A stretch of DNA of 64,000 nucleotides from Soehngenia sp. (GCA_024637045.1 JAGXFX010000027.1:83532-147531); one strand, 5' to 3'. Positions 30,530 through 39,301 are shown, numbered from the stretch's first letter. Made by a program: numbers and translations. The notes: a model not told the origin generated them from the letters alone.

Positions 30530-32707
30530 ATGGCTAATAAAATTGCAGGATTGACCATTGAGATAGGTGGCAATACCGGACCGCTTAACAAGGCATTGGG
30601 AGAGGTCAACAAGAAATCAAAGGACTTGTCCAAAGAGCTTAAACAGGTTGACAGGATGTTAAAGCTTGACCCAAAAAATACAGAGTTGGTAGCTCAAAAA
30701 CAGAAGATTTTATCTGAGAGCATAGAGAACACTTCTGATAAGCTTGAAAAACTCAAAACAGCTGAGAAACAGGCGCAAGATCAGTTTAAGCGTGGGGAGA
30801 TCAGTGAGGACCAGTACCGGGCATTGCAACGAGAAGTTATAAAGACAGAGGGAGAACTTAAAAAACTCAATGATACAGCTAAGGATATGGGCAGAAACCT
30901 TTCAAAATCCCTTGAGGATGCAGGAAAGAAAATGCAGGATTTTGGAGGTAAGGTTGAAAATGTTGGCAAAAAACTAGCGCCATTGAGTGCTGCAGCTGCA
31001 GGAGTAGCTGCGGGGTCGGTAAAAACATTTACAAACTTTGACGATGCGATGAAACAAGTCCAGGCTACAATGGGCGGTACTGAGAAAGACTACGAAAAGC
31101 TATCCAAAGCAGCTCAGGATATGGGGGCAACCACAAGATATAGCGCCACTGAATCAGCGGATGCGCTTAATTATCTAGCCCTTGCAGGATATGACACAGA
31201 CAAGGCCATTGCAGCATTACCCAAGGTGCTTAGTCTAGCGCAAGCGGGAGGCATGGAACTTGCCTCAGCATCGGACATGGTTACAGACAGTATTTCCGCA
31301 TTGGGCCTTGAATCTGCTGATATGGATAAATTTATAGACCAACTTGCCAAGACTAGCCAAAAATCAAATACTAGCGTTTCACAACTTGGTGAGGCAATCT
31401 TAACAGTGGGCGGTACTGCGAAAGTTTTATCAGGTGGTACAACTGAAATGAACACAGCCCTTGGATTGCTTGCGGACAACGGTGTTAAAGGCTCAGATGG
31501 TGGTACAGCATTGAGAAATGTAATCCTGTCACTTACTGCCCCAACAGAAAAGGCTAAGAAAGCAATTGAAGATTTAGGGGTTGAAGTGCTTGATGTAGAT
31601 GGTAACATGCGACCGCTTCAAGACATTATGGGTGATTTCAATTCCCAGATGGGGGATTTATCTGAGGGAGAAAAAATAGAGGCTCTTAATAAAATATTCA
31701 ACAAGGTTGATTTAAAATCAGTTAATGCATTAATGGGTACTACCAACGAAAGATGGGACACTCTTAATGGGAACATTGAAAACTCTAAAGGTGCTGCGCA
31801 GGACATGGCTGAGACTATGGAGAGTGGTATAGGAGGATCATTCAGAAGCCTTAAGTCAGCAGTTGAAGGAGTGGCAATAGGACTTGGTGAAGCATTGGCG
31901 CCTGTAATCCAAGATTTGGCAGAGTGGATTAAAGGGCTTGCTGATTGGTTTAACGGATTAAGTGATGAACAGAAGAAATTTGCTGCTGTTGTAGTTGTGG
32001 TAGTTGCAGCTTTAGCACCATTATTGATTATTGTCGGGAAAATAATTTCAGTCGTCGGGGTAATAACATCAGCATTACCTGCACTAGGTGGGGTTTTTGC
32101 TGCATTAGCCGGACCAATTGGAATTGCTATTGCAGCTGTTGTTGCAATTATTGCCATTGGAGTTGCACTCTATAAGAATTGGGACACTGTCAAAGAGAAA
32201 GCTTCACAGTTTGCAGAATCCATCTCTGAGACTTTTACTAAAATTAAAAACGGAATCTCTGACAAAATCAATGCTGCAAAGGATGCGGTTAAGGCTGCCA
32301 TTGATGCAATCAAAGGCTTCTTTAAATTTGAGTGGAGCCTACCAAAGATTAAGCTTCCACATTTCAAGCTTGACGGCAAATTCTCCTTGTCTCCTCCAAG
32401 CGTGCCTAAACTGGCGGTTGATTGGTATAAGGACGGAGGTATCTTTGACCGTCCATCAATTATAGGCGTAGGAGAAGCTGGCAGAGAGGCGGTTATTCCT
32501 CTAAATCAGTTGAGTGGAATATTAGCTGAGGCAATGGGTAAATCCGGCGGTGGAGTTACTCAAGTAGTACACTCTGGAACTATAAGATACGAAGGAATCA
32601 ACAACAGAGGTGAGTTGGTGGCAGCTATCAATCAAGATATGGCAAGAAACATATCTCAGGATGACAGAAGGATCCCAAACAGGGCAAAGATTATACCTAT
32701 CGAATAA
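30530..32707 (+). CDS. Tail tape measure protein
   Basis: A 725-aa protein that sets tail length. The N-terminal third is coiled coil, followed by the TMP core (about residues 170-430, NFDDAMKQVQATMGGTEKDYEKL to FNKVDLKSVNALMGTT), a hydrophobic helical hairpin (about 480-550, VVVVVAALAPLLIIVGKII and later) and the C-terminal GGIFDRPSIIGVGEAGREAVIPL signature. The short length predicts a short tail of roughly 110 nm by the usual 0.15 nm per residue rule. Confidence 0.93.
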   Translation: MANKIAGLTIEIGGNTGPLNKALGEVNKKSKDLSKELKQVDRMLKLDPKNTELVAQKQKILSESIENTSDKLEKLKTAEKQAQDQFKRGEISEDQYRALQREVIKTEGELKKLNDTAKDMGRNLSKSLEDAGKKMQDFGGKVENVGKKLAPLSAAAAGVAAGSVKTFTNFDDAMKQVQATMGGTEKDYEKLSKAAQDMGATTRYSATESADALNYLALAGYDTDKAIAALPKVLSLAQAGGMELASASDMVTDSISALGLESADMDKFIDQLAKTSQKSNTSVSQLGEAILTVGGTAKVLSGGTTEMNTALGLLADNGVKGSDGGTALRNVILSLTAPTEKAKKAIEDLGVEVLDVDGNMRPLQDIMGDFNSQMGDLSEGEKIEALNKIFNKVDLKSVNALMGTTNERWDTLNGNIENSKGAAQDMAETMESGIGGSFRSLKSAVEGVAIGLGEALAPVIQDLAEWIKGLADWFNGLSDEQKKFAAVVVVVVAALAPLLIIVGKIISVVGVITSALPALGGVFAALAGPIGIAIAAVVAIIAIGVALYKNWDTVKEKASQFAESISETFTKIKNGISDKINAAKDAVKAAIDAIKGFFKFEWSLPKIKLPHFKLDGKFSLSPPSVPKLAVDWYKDGGIFDRPSIIGVGEAGREAVIPLNQLSGILAEAMGKSGGGVTQVVHSGTIRYEGINNRGELVAAINQDMARNISQDDRRIPNRAKIIPIE

Positions 32708-32720
32708 GGAGGGGATGTAA

Positions 32721-33068
32721 ATGAAATGGGGCAATACTCAATTAAATGTACTTCCTGAAACATACATTCCTCCATATTCGGAGGTTGCAATTAATGAAAT
32801 ACAAGTTATTTCTGGTCCTGATAATCTTAATCCTGCAAGCATAATCCAACAAGGAGGCAGGTCAAGGGAACAAGCAAGCTTTGATGGGTTTGTCCGGAGT
32901 TGGGATGATTACCTGGCGCTGGAAACCGATAAGAGGAACGGACAAGTAAGATCATTTGAGGGACAAGATGATTACGTAGCTGACATGATGATCACTAGCC
33001 TTGTCCCTACAAGAAGATCCTTATATCCTTACAGATTATACTACTCAATCAGCTTATTGGAGGTGTAG
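32721..33068 (+). CDS. Probable distal tail/baseplate adaptor protein
   Basis: A 115-aa beta-rich protein between tape measure and tail hub, where the distal tail protein lies in siphophages. The phrase SFDGFVRSWDDYLAL and the ending LYPYRLYYSISLLEV suggest a small hub-binding domain. Assigned by position. Confidence 0.5.
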   Translation: MKWGNTQLNVLPETYIPPYSEVAINEIQVISGPDNLNPASIIQQGGRSREQASFDGFVRSWDDYLALETDKRNGQVRSFEGQDDYVADMMITSLVPTRRSLYPYRLYYSISLLEV

Positions 33069-33070
33069 CT

Positions 33071-35179
33071 ATGCAGACAATGAGTACAGCAATGGCTACA
33101 CTTCTTAAAAGTAAGACTATGATAGGGGATAATAAGCCTACAGCAGAGGTTGTAATTGGTGAAGGGGCAGGTAGTTATGATTGGGTAACTGCAACTACAA
33201 CTAAATATCCAACAACAGAAATTTCATTACATGGAAGTTTTGAAAAATCAAGCGATGGTAGTATTTTATATGTTTACACAAGAGGAAATATAGTTTATCA
33301 ATCTAATATTGTAGATGTTGAAACTTTATTATTGCAGGATGATTCCATAACAGATGAAACTGCTATATTTACTAATCTATTATATCCGAGAGCGACACTT
33401 TTTAAAGTTGATGGAATATTATATTTAGGGTTAATATTTACAAGTACAGTTGGAGAAGTTCCACTCACAGGGGTAACAGGAAAAGAAGTTATCTATAAAT
33501 CTGTATTAGGGGATGGAAGTGATTGGAGTTTATATTCTACAATCACATCTATTACAGCATATAATAGTTATGTCAATCCAAGTGGTAGAGATAATTCATT
33601 TCCAAAACCTTATGTAATTGGAGAAAGATGGATATTGCCAATAACTGATTTAGAAGTTTATGGTACTTCGGGAATGGTAGGGTTTTCGAAAATTAAAGTA
33701 TCAATAGACAATGGTATCACATGGGTTAATAAATACATTCAAGGGGGAAGTTCTCCTTATCAGTTAGAATGGGGAAGGAATATAGTAAAATGGAAAGATA
33801 AAATATGGGTATGCGGTTGGAATTTAGCGGGGTTAACAGGACATGTTATATTATATAATACAAGTGATTTAGGGGAAACATGGAATATAGTTGAGGATAT
33901 TGGGGCAGTAGCAGGGCCAGTTAGTCCATTGCAAACTATGAATTTATTAGTTGATAACCAGATGTTATACTGGTTTATTAATTCAGATAGTCCAAGTTAT
34001 TTATATGGAACAACAGTAGAGCCTACATCATGGAGTGATTTTACAGAAATTAAAGAATTACCTTTTGCAAATGGGGAATACCCAATAAATATTGAGATTG
34101 ATGGTAAGTTGATTATTTCGTTAATGAATATTGCAGGGAGTGAAATATATTATACAAGAATTTTAGGTGTAGATTTTGATGAGTTAAAATTTCAACCCAA
34201 ATCCATAAATATTTCACGAAACAAAGGAATGGCAGGAAGTTTGACACTAGAATTTGACAACAAAGCAGGAATTTTAGCACCAGATGGGACAAGCAACCCT
34301 AAGTTACTATGGCCTAATAAAAAGGTTGTAGTCAAGCAAGGTTATGGAGCAGAACTACTAACAACATTCACAGGTTTAATAGACAATGTATCCATGAATA
34401 GAGGCTCAGTTGCAAGCGTAACTGTTAGTTCTAGGGATAACATGAAGCCTTTGTTAGACCATTATCTGAGAAACGCAGAATTTCTATATACATTGACATA
34501 TACAAATATGGCAGTTGAGACCATATGGGAGAATCTGATGATACTTGCAGGGGTTGACTATGACACCATCGAAGAGACAGGATTGACCATTACAGAGAAA
34601 CAATTCTCCTGGGAAACATACGGGGATGCTATTAGTTGGTTAGATGAGATTGCAGGATTCCAGACTTACTGTGATGAGTTTGGGAATATGAACTTTGTTC
34701 GGGATGGCAGACCAGTAGATGTAACCACAGCTTATTCATTCGTTGAGGGTGTAGATATTATTTCGTTAGGCTATGACATATATGATAAGGACTTGTACTA
34801 TGCGGTGGCTGTATATGGTAAGGCTGCTGATGATTCAGTAATCTATTACGCAGTACAATTCCCACAGGCTGTATACTGGAACATACCGTCTGGAAAAGTC
34901 ATGAGGATTGATGCTCCTGATGCAGATACACAAGCTAAATGTGAGATTATCGCAGACAAGGCTATTTACTTGATGCAGACAAGAGCAAGGCAAGTGCAAT
35001 TTGAATCAATCGGAATCCCTCACTTGCAGATAGGGGATTTCATTCAGGTGACAGAATCATCTACAACCATATCAGAGATATACAGAATCACAGATATAAG
35101 TACAACTCAAACAAGTGGTGAGGGTGCGAAGTATACCATGAATCTAACCTGCTATTATCACGCAGCACCGGAGGTGTAA
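33071..35179 (+). CDS. Tail hub/baseplate protein carrying a sialidase-like beta-propeller
   Basis: A 702-aa protein. The C-terminal part (about residues 375-702) is a phage tail hub domain: FQPKSINISRNKGMAGSLTLEF, VKQGYGAELLTTFTGLIDN, LQIGDFIQVTESS. Between a short N-terminus and this, about residues 35-370 form repeated beta blades with two Asp-box motifs (SIDNGITW and TSDLGETW), as in sialidase/BNR propellers. The propeller stretch looks more AT-rich by eye. It could bind or cleave host surface glycans. Confidence 0.7.
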   Translation: MQTMSTAMATLLKSKTMIGDNKPTAEVVIGEGAGSYDWVTATTTKYPTTEISLHGSFEKSSDGSILYVYTRGNIVYQSNIVDVETLLLQDDSITDETAIFTNLLYPRATLFKVDGILYLGLIFTSTVGEVPLTGVTGKEVIYKSVLGDGSDWSLYSTITSITAYNSYVNPSGRDNSFPKPYVIGERWILPITDLEVYGTSGMVGFSKIKVSIDNGITWVNKYIQGGSSPYQLEWGRNIVKWKDKIWVCGWNLAGLTGHVILYNTSDLGETWNIVEDIGAVAGPVSPLQTMNLLVDNQMLYWFINSDSPSYLYGTTVEPTSWSDFTEIKELPFANGEYPINIEIDGKLIISLMNIAGSEIYYTRILGVDFDELKFQPKSINISRNKGMAGSLTLEFDNKAGILAPDGTSNPKLLWPNKKVVVKQGYGAELLTTFTGLIDNVSMNRGSVASVTVSSRDNMKPLLDHYLRNAEFLYTLTYTNMAVETIWENLMILAGVDYDTIEETGLTITEKQFSWETYGDAISWLDEIAGFQTYCDEFGNMNFVRDGRPVDVTTAYSFVEGVDIISLGYDIYDKDLYYAVAVYGKAADDSVIYYAVQFPQAVYWNIPSGKVMRIDAPDADTQAKCEIIADKAIYLMQTRARQVQFESIGIPHLQIGDFIQVTESSTTISEIYRITDISTTQTSGEGAKYTMNLTCYYHAAPEV

Positions 35180-35180
35180 T

Positions 35181-36227
35181 ATGAATCTAAGTAAAGCACT
35201 AAAAAAGAAAAGGGATGCGGAGGCAAGGCTTAGAAATCAATCTCCAACTCCAAATTTTTCATCAGATGGAACAACCGACAGTTATATTGATGTTTCTAAG
35301 TTAGCAACTAAAGTATCAGTAATAGCAGGGTTGGCATTAAAATCAGACATAACACATACACACGAAATAGTTGACTTAACTGATGTATCTATAACCTACA
35401 CAGCTAATGCAGGGAAAGTGTTGATGGTTAATACTACTGAGGATGGAATTGAATTAGGCGATGGTGGAGGGAGTGTAGCATTTACAGATTTAACAGATGC
35501 ACCAAGTGTGTATACAAGTCAAGGTGGAAAGCTAGTGGCAGTTAAATCAACAGCAGATGGAATAGAATTTATATCGGCTCCTGCTGCTACCAATGGAATC
35601 CCAGTAGGAGGCACAGTAGGGCAACTTGTAGAAAAAGTAGATGGTACAGATTATAATGTTCAATGGGCCGATGCTCCAAGTGCTGCTAATGGATTGCCAA
35701 CAGGAGGCACAGCAGACCAAATATTAAGCAAGATAGATGCAACAGATTATAACACTCAATGGGTTGATGCTCCTAGCGGTGGGGGTGGAATCACTTATTA
35801 TGCTCTGTTTGATGATGGTACATCAGTTTCAGGGAGAACAGAAGTTGGAACAACTGTATTATTTAAAGCAATGGCAGGGGTGCCTTGCTTGGGGGGTACA
35901 TTTTACACAGTTTGGTCAAGTGGGGTAGTTTTTACTTGTAAATTATGGAATAGTGCGGGAGATACGGTTTTAGCATCAAAAACATTTACAGGTGATGGCA
36001 CAACAGAAAGAAAATCAATTTTATTTGACACTCCATATGACCTTACAGCACTAACTAATTATTATATAAGTATTGAACGCACATCTAGTAGTATTGCAAA
36101 ATACTACGGAACAAGCCCGTTGTTGACTGCATTTGTCACATATATATCGGCTTGGAGTGGGATACCAAGTGGGACTCTTACATCTTCTACTGCGGGATAT
36201 TGTATAGGTGCAATTTTAGAAGTATAA
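35181..36227 (+). CDS. Tail fibre / receptor-binding protein
   Basis: A 348-aa protein. An N-terminal helix is followed by short repeats typical of fibre shafts (GTDYNVQWADAPS and ATDYNTQWVDAPS; DLTDVS and DLTDAPS), a GGGG hinge near 210 and a C-terminal beta-sandwich (about 215-348, TVLFKAMAGVPCLGGTFYT, LTNYYISIERTSSS) resembling DUF4082-type domains. Probably the receptor-binding tip. Confidence 0.7.
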   Translation: MNLSKALKKKRDAEARLRNQSPTPNFSSDGTTDSYIDVSKLATKVSVIAGLALKSDITHTHEIVDLTDVSITYTANAGKVLMVNTTEDGIELGDGGGSVAFTDLTDAPSVYTSQGGKLVAVKSTADGIEFISAPAATNGIPVGGTVGQLVEKVDGTDYNVQWADAPSAANGLPTGGTADQILSKIDATDYNTQWVDAPSGGGGITYYALFDDGTSVSGRTEVGTTVLFKAMAGVPCLGGTFYTVWSSGVVFTCKLWNSAGDTVLASKTFTGDGTTERKSILFDTPYDLTALTNYYISIERTSSSIAKYYGTSPLLTAFVTYISAWSGIPSGTLTSSTAGYCIGAILEV

Positions 36228-36228
36228 A

Positions 36229-36306
36229 GTATGTAAAAATTTAAGTACTAAAGAGAAAGATGAACTACTTGAAACAATAGCTAAAATGCTTGGATTAATC
36301 GAGTAA
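36229..36306 (+). pseudogene. Remnant of a small tail-region ORF
   Basis: A short open frame reads VCKNLSTKEKDELLETIAKMLGLIE then stop. It looks like the C-terminal end of the small protein often found after phage tail fibres, but it has no start codon or ribosome-binding site. Confidence 0.35.
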
Positions 36307-36319
36307 CAGGAGGTGTCTG

Positions 36320-36574
36320 ATGATAGACGAGAATATTTGCAAGGAAATAAGAGAGAAAATAAACTATAGACTTGAAAATCAAGAACGCAGAATGGACAAA
36401 CATTCGGATAGATTAGATTTAATTGAAAACGGATATAATCGACTAGATGAAAGACTGACTAACTTAATAAATAAGCTCGAATCATTAAATATTACAATCA
36501 AGTGGTTTATGGGGATGTTAATAGGAGCTTTTGTAGGCTTCTTTTTTTACGCAGTACAGAATGGGGTGTTGTAG
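36320..36574 (+). CDS. XhlA-type hemolysin/holin-accessory protein
   Basis: An 84-aa protein with an N-terminal coiled coil and one C-terminal membrane helix (FMGMLIGAFVGFFFYAV). Its size and layout match XhlA, which works with holin in lysis cassettes. It abuts the amidase gene. Confidence 0.8.
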   Translation: MIDENICKEIREKINYRLENQERRMDKHSDRLDLIENGYNRLDERLTNLINKLESLNITIKWFMGMLIGAFVGFFFYAVQNGVL

Positions 36575-37207
36575 ATGCGGAAAATATTACTTCCAAGAAA
36601 TAAATATTCAATCAAATCTCCATACTCAATGAATCCTGGATTTTATGTAGTGCATAACACAGCTAATGATGCCTCAGCGAATAACGAAATAGCTTACATG
36701 ATAAGAAATGACAACAAGGTATCATACCATTATGCGGTTGATGATAAAGAAATAGTACAAGCTATCCCTGAGAATCGCAACGCTTGGCACGCAGGTGACG
36801 GAGGCAGTGGAGATGGCAATAGAAAAGGTATAGGAATTGAGATTTGTTATTCCAAGTCAGGTGGCACAAGATTTCTCGATGCTGAAAAAAAAGCTGCTGA
36901 ATTTATTGCACAAGGATTGATAGAAAAAGGTTGGGGAATTGATAAGGTTAAAAAGCATCAGGACTTCTCAGGTAAATATTGCCCTCATAGAACTCTTGAC
37001 CTTGGTTGGGATAGATTCCTAAAGATGGTTGAGGATTATATGCAGAAAGAGCCAGAGGGAATAAAAGTCAATGTCAAAGGTAAGTTGTATTACATGGATG
37101 GAGTATTTCAGAGCAACAAAAACTATGTATCTGTAAGAGAATTGGCGGAGGCTTTAGGGCATTCGGTCACATGGGACAAGTCAAACCAGACGGTGGTGAT
37201 AAAATGA
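36575..37207 (+). CDS. Endolysin: N-acetylmuramoyl-L-alanine amidase
   Basis: A 210-aa cell-wall hydrolase. The Amidase_2 domain (residues 1-155) has zinc-ligand candidates in VVHNTAND and KYCPHRTLD and the GIGIEICYS strand. The C-terminus (about 165-210, VNVKGKLYYMDGVFQSNKNYVSVRELAEALG) resembles the stalk domain of copper amine oxidase N-terminal repeats and probably binds the wall. Confidence 0.9.
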   Translation: MRKILLPRNKYSIKSPYSMNPGFYVVHNTANDASANNEIAYMIRNDNKVSYHYAVDDKEIVQAIPENRNAWHAGDGGSGDGNRKGIGIEICYSKSGGTRFLDAEKKAAEFIAQGLIEKGWGIDKVKKHQDFSGKYCPHRTLDLGWDRFLKMVEDYMQKEPEGIKVNVKGKLYYMDGVFQSNKNYVSVRELAEALGHSVTWDKSNQTVVIK

Positions 37208-37440
37208 CAGAGGAAGAATTAATGAAAATATTGAATAAAGAAAAGAAAACTAACTTCTCTAAAAAGGTAGTTATAACTGTCATTTTCCTCAACATCATTT
37301 TCACTACTGCTATTATGTACCTATTTTGGCAGACAGGTAATGAGCCATCATCTTTGGTGGTTGCATGGTTTGGGTTTACTGGAGTTGAGTTGTGGAGTCT
37401 TGCTGGGATAAAGAAGAAGAAGGAGGGTAATAATGGATAA
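37204..37440 (+). CDS. Small membrane protein of the lysis cassette
   Basis: A 78-aa protein with two hydrophobic spans (VVITVIFLNIIFTTAIMYLFW and SLVVAWFGFTGVELWSLAG) between amidase and holin; holin-like or antiholin. ATG 37204 is used, overlapping the amidase stop. Confidence 0.6.
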   Translation: MTEEELMKILNKEKKTNFSKKVVITVIFLNIIFTTAIMYLFWQTGNEPSSLVVAWFGFTGVELWSLAGIKKKKEGNNG

Positions 37441-37750
37441 TGGACTGGTACAAATCATATTAGCAGTAATAGCATTGCTTGGAACAATCATAACTGCTAT
37501 GGTGGCACCATATATAAGGACGAAGTACTCGAAAGAGAAGCGACAAGAGATATATGAATACGTTGACATTGCAGTTAAGACAGCTGAGCAGATTCTTAAG
37601 AAGCACGACCCAAACGGAACCCTCAGAAAAGAATTTGTGTTAAGGCATCTCAACGAGAAAGGATTCAAGCTGACAGAAGACGACCTTAATATGATGATAG
37701 AAGCAGCAGTACTCGAATTGAATATGGCAAAACAAGCAGCCCTGGAATAA
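37433..37750 (+). CDS. Phage holin, LLH family
   Basis: A 105-aa protein: one N-terminal membrane helix (LVQIILAVIALLGTIITAMVA) then the soluble helical part with YEYVDIAVKTAEQIL and KGFKLTEDDLNMMIEAAV, the pattern of LLH-family holins. Holin releases the endolysin. Confidence 0.85.
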   Translation: MDNGLVQIILAVIALLGTIITAMVAPYIRTKYSKEKRQEIYEYVDIAVKTAEQILKKHDPNGTLRKEFVLRHLNEKGFKLTEDDLNMMIEAAVLELNMAKQAALE

Positions 37751-37766
37751 TCCGGGGCTTTTTTAA
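37738..37766 (+). terminator. Terminator of the late operon
   Basis: A 9-bp stem AGCCCTGGA/TCCGGGGCT (one T-G), loop ATAA, then a T7 run. It closes the lysis cassette. Confidence 0.85.
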
Positions 37767-37866
37767 CTTTTTGAGGAAGTATTTGAATTTTCTATTGCGT
37801 TTGAACAACATTATAGGGTATATTCTAAACAGGAAGGATTTCATTTTGCTTTAAGGAGGGAGTAAG

Positions 37867-38316
37867 ATGGCTAATGTTTTTGATGTTGCAGAATATATTC
37901 TAGGTAGTTTAGGAACATCTATCACTACTATGAAATTACAAAAACTTGTCTATTATTGTCAAGCATGGTCTCTTGCTTGGGATGATAAGCCACTATTTGA
38001 AAATGATTTTGAAGCATGGGCAAATGGACCTGTATGTAGAGAACTATTCAATGCACATAGAGGCTTATTTGTTATTGAAAAAGGACGTTTTGAAGGTTTT
38101 GCAAGTAAAGAGGAGTTCACCGAAACTGAAATTGAAACAATTGATGCAGTAATTGATTTTTATGGCGATAAAGATCCTCATTGGCTAAGTGAACTAACAC
38201 ATAAAGAAGATCCTTGGAAATTTTCAAGAGGTAACTGCAGCGATTTGGATTATTGCGACAATGTCATAGACAAATCAGTTATGCAAGACTATTATAGTAG
38301 AATGGTCTATGGCTAA
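37867..38316 (+). CDS. Panacea-domain (DUF4065/SocA-like) antitoxin
   Basis: A 149-aa protein with the full Panacea/DUF4065 pattern: VAEYILGSLGTSITTMKLQKLVYYCQ, WANGPVCRELFNAHRG, and the final WKFSRG segment. These domains neutralise many unrelated toxins. It sits alone after the late terminator with its own GGAGGGAG site, so it is probably expressed in the lysogen. The next gene, overlapping by 8 bases, is the likely toxin. Confidence 0.85.
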   Translation: MANVFDVAEYILGSLGTSITTMKLQKLVYYCQAWSLAWDDKPLFENDFEAWANGPVCRELFNAHRGLFVIEKGRFEGFASKEEFTETEIETIDAVIDFYGDKDPHWLSELTHKEDPWKFSRGNCSDLDYCDNVIDKSVMQDYYSRMVYG

Positions 38317-38770
38317 GAAGAATAAAAAACCTATAGCAAACGTTCAAGTTTCAGGCGAAAAAACTCCTGCTACAAAGGAAGATGCAACCTCATATTACAA
38401 AAAACATCCAGTTTGGAAGTTCTCTAAATGCGATAGAAACCACGATAGATGGAAGTTATCCGAAGATAAATTTAATGAGGATTTTTTAGGCAAACTGATT
38501 AATTATGAGAGAATGACGTGGAGCGATATCATTCAAGTATTTGGTGGTAAGAAGAAAGGGAATAACAATCATCACGTTAGTGTTATTGAATTTTGTCCAG
38601 AGGCCCAAAATAGAGTCAAAGAATTAAACTTGGAAGAACATCAGGACTTTTTCTGTTTAAGACTAGATGGAAAGTCTAGATTATGGGGGATACTTATAAA
38701 TGGTGTATTTCATATTATATGGAAAGATGATTCGCATGAAGTGTGCGTTTCACGAAAGAGACACACTTAA
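38309..38770 (+). CDS. Probable toxin partner of the Panacea antitoxin
   Basis: A 153-aa protein. The N-terminal 40 residues are basic and probably disordered; the rest ends NHHVSVIEFCPEAQ, FFCLRLDGKSRLWGIL and HEVCVSRKRHT, a pattern I recall from phage- and island-borne proteins found with antitoxin-like genes. The toxic activity is unknown to me; the fold may be RelE-like. Call rests on context. Confidence 0.6.
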   Translation: MAKKNKKPIANVQVSGEKTPATKEDATSYYKKHPVWKFSKCDRNHDRWKLSEDKFNEDFLGKLINYERMTWSDIIQVFGGKKKGNNNHHVSVIEFCPEAQNRVKELNLEEHQDFFCLRLDGKSRLWGILINGVFHIIWKDDSHEVCVSRKRHT

Positions 38771-38775
38771 AAATT

Positions 38776-38798
38776 AGAGCCATTAAGGCTCTTTTTTA
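38776..38798 (+). terminator. Terminator after the toxin-antitoxin pair
   Basis: Stem AGAGCC/GGCTCT with loop ATTAA and a T6 run. Confidence 0.85.
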
Positions 38799-38970
38799 TT
38801 ATCTTAAAACAGTTGAGCATATCATCTAAGTTGCCTAAAAACACACTAATTTTCAACCAAACGAATTACTTTAGCTATATGTATAAAAACGTGTAAAACA
38901 AGCCATTTTAACGAGGCCGCACAAGGCCCGTAGAGACGTTTTAAAAAGAAATAGGACCTATACTATGGCT
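38799..38970. other. Non-coding DNA with a large inverted repeat near attR
   Basis: No ORF. AAAACGT at 38886-38892 pairs with ACGTTTT at 38936-38942, and the loop contains a GGCC/GGCC hairpin. It could be a small RNA or part of the attachment region; nothing decides between these. Confidence 0.4.
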
Positions 38971-39070
38971 AAAATTAGCCGTGTTCCGATTGGTTGCTCA
39001 AAAATTAGCCGTCATTAATTTATATGCGAATATTTGCGAATATTTGCGAATGTTTGCTAACATTTCCGAA
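38971..39070. promoter_or_regulatory. Phased repeats in attR: candidate excisionase sites
   Basis: AAAATTAGCCGT occurs at 38971-38982 and 39001-39012, exactly 30 bp apart. Then five consecutive 10-mers fill 39021-39070 with no spacer: TATATGCGAA, TATTTGCGAA (twice), TGTTTGCTAA and CATTTCCGAA. A 10-bp period puts every copy on one DNA face, as for cooperative binding of a small bending protein. They abut the arm-type site. Confidence 0.62.
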
Positions 39071-39071
39071 T

Positions 39072-39099
39072 AAAAGTGTCCTAAAAGTGTCCTCTTGGG
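39072..39099 (+). repeat. Candidate integrase arm-type site, right
   Basis: Exact copy, same orientation, of 7116-7143: two tandem AAAAGTGTCCT units and CTTGGG. It begins 2 bases after the phased decamers and about 120 bases before the att core. Confidence 0.65.
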
Positions 39100-39220
39100 C
39101 TCGATTTATGTTATAATGTGTTTCAACAGATTTCATACAAAGTAACAGGAAGGTTTTAATTTCAACATTTTAGAGGTAGTGCGTTTCGCAGATTATGCTA
39201 GGTTTTTGATACCAATAGTC

Positions 39221-39265
39221 CTGCAACACCTTCACCCCCAGTTCAAATCTGGGTGTCGCCTCCAT
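39221..39265 (+). repeat. attR core (45 bp)
   Basis: Exact copy of 7025-7069. It is the displaced 3' half of the host's original tRNA-Cys gene and has no 5' half upstream, so it is not a functional tRNA. The interval 39100-39220 before it has no gene. Confidence 0.95.
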
Positions 39266-39271
39266 AATGAG

Positions 39272-39301
39272 ATCCTTCTGTTAGTTCAGAGGGATTTTTT
39301 C
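39272..39301 (+). terminator. Original host terminator of the tRNA operon
   Basis: Stem ATCCTTCTG/CAGAGGGAT (one T-G) with loop TTAGTT and a T-run, 7 bases after the attR core. Confidence 0.8.

Larger units (their letters stand above)
7025..39265. mobile_element. Complete HK97-type siphovirus prophage in tRNA-Cys
   Basis: About 32.2 kb bounded by exact 45-bp direct repeats that start in the tRNA-Cys anticodon loop and run one base past CCA. It contains integrase, repressor, excisionase-like protein, recombination/replication genes, packaging, head, tail and lysis genes in the usual temperate siphophage order. No structural gene is visibly broken, so it may be inducible. Visible lesions are a truncated methyltransferase (17087-17398) and a tail-region ORF remnant (36229-36306). 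Confidence 0.95.

Noticed and set aside
31618..32157. Minus-strand ORF of 179 codons inside the tape measure gene
   Set aside because: Antisense of an Ala/Val-rich coding repeat; no start signal and no family resemblance.
39021..39070. Tandem decamers could be taken for a small CRISPR or satellite array
   Set aside because: The unit is 10 bp with no spacers and no cas genes are in the window; position beside att and phasing fit protein-binding sites better.
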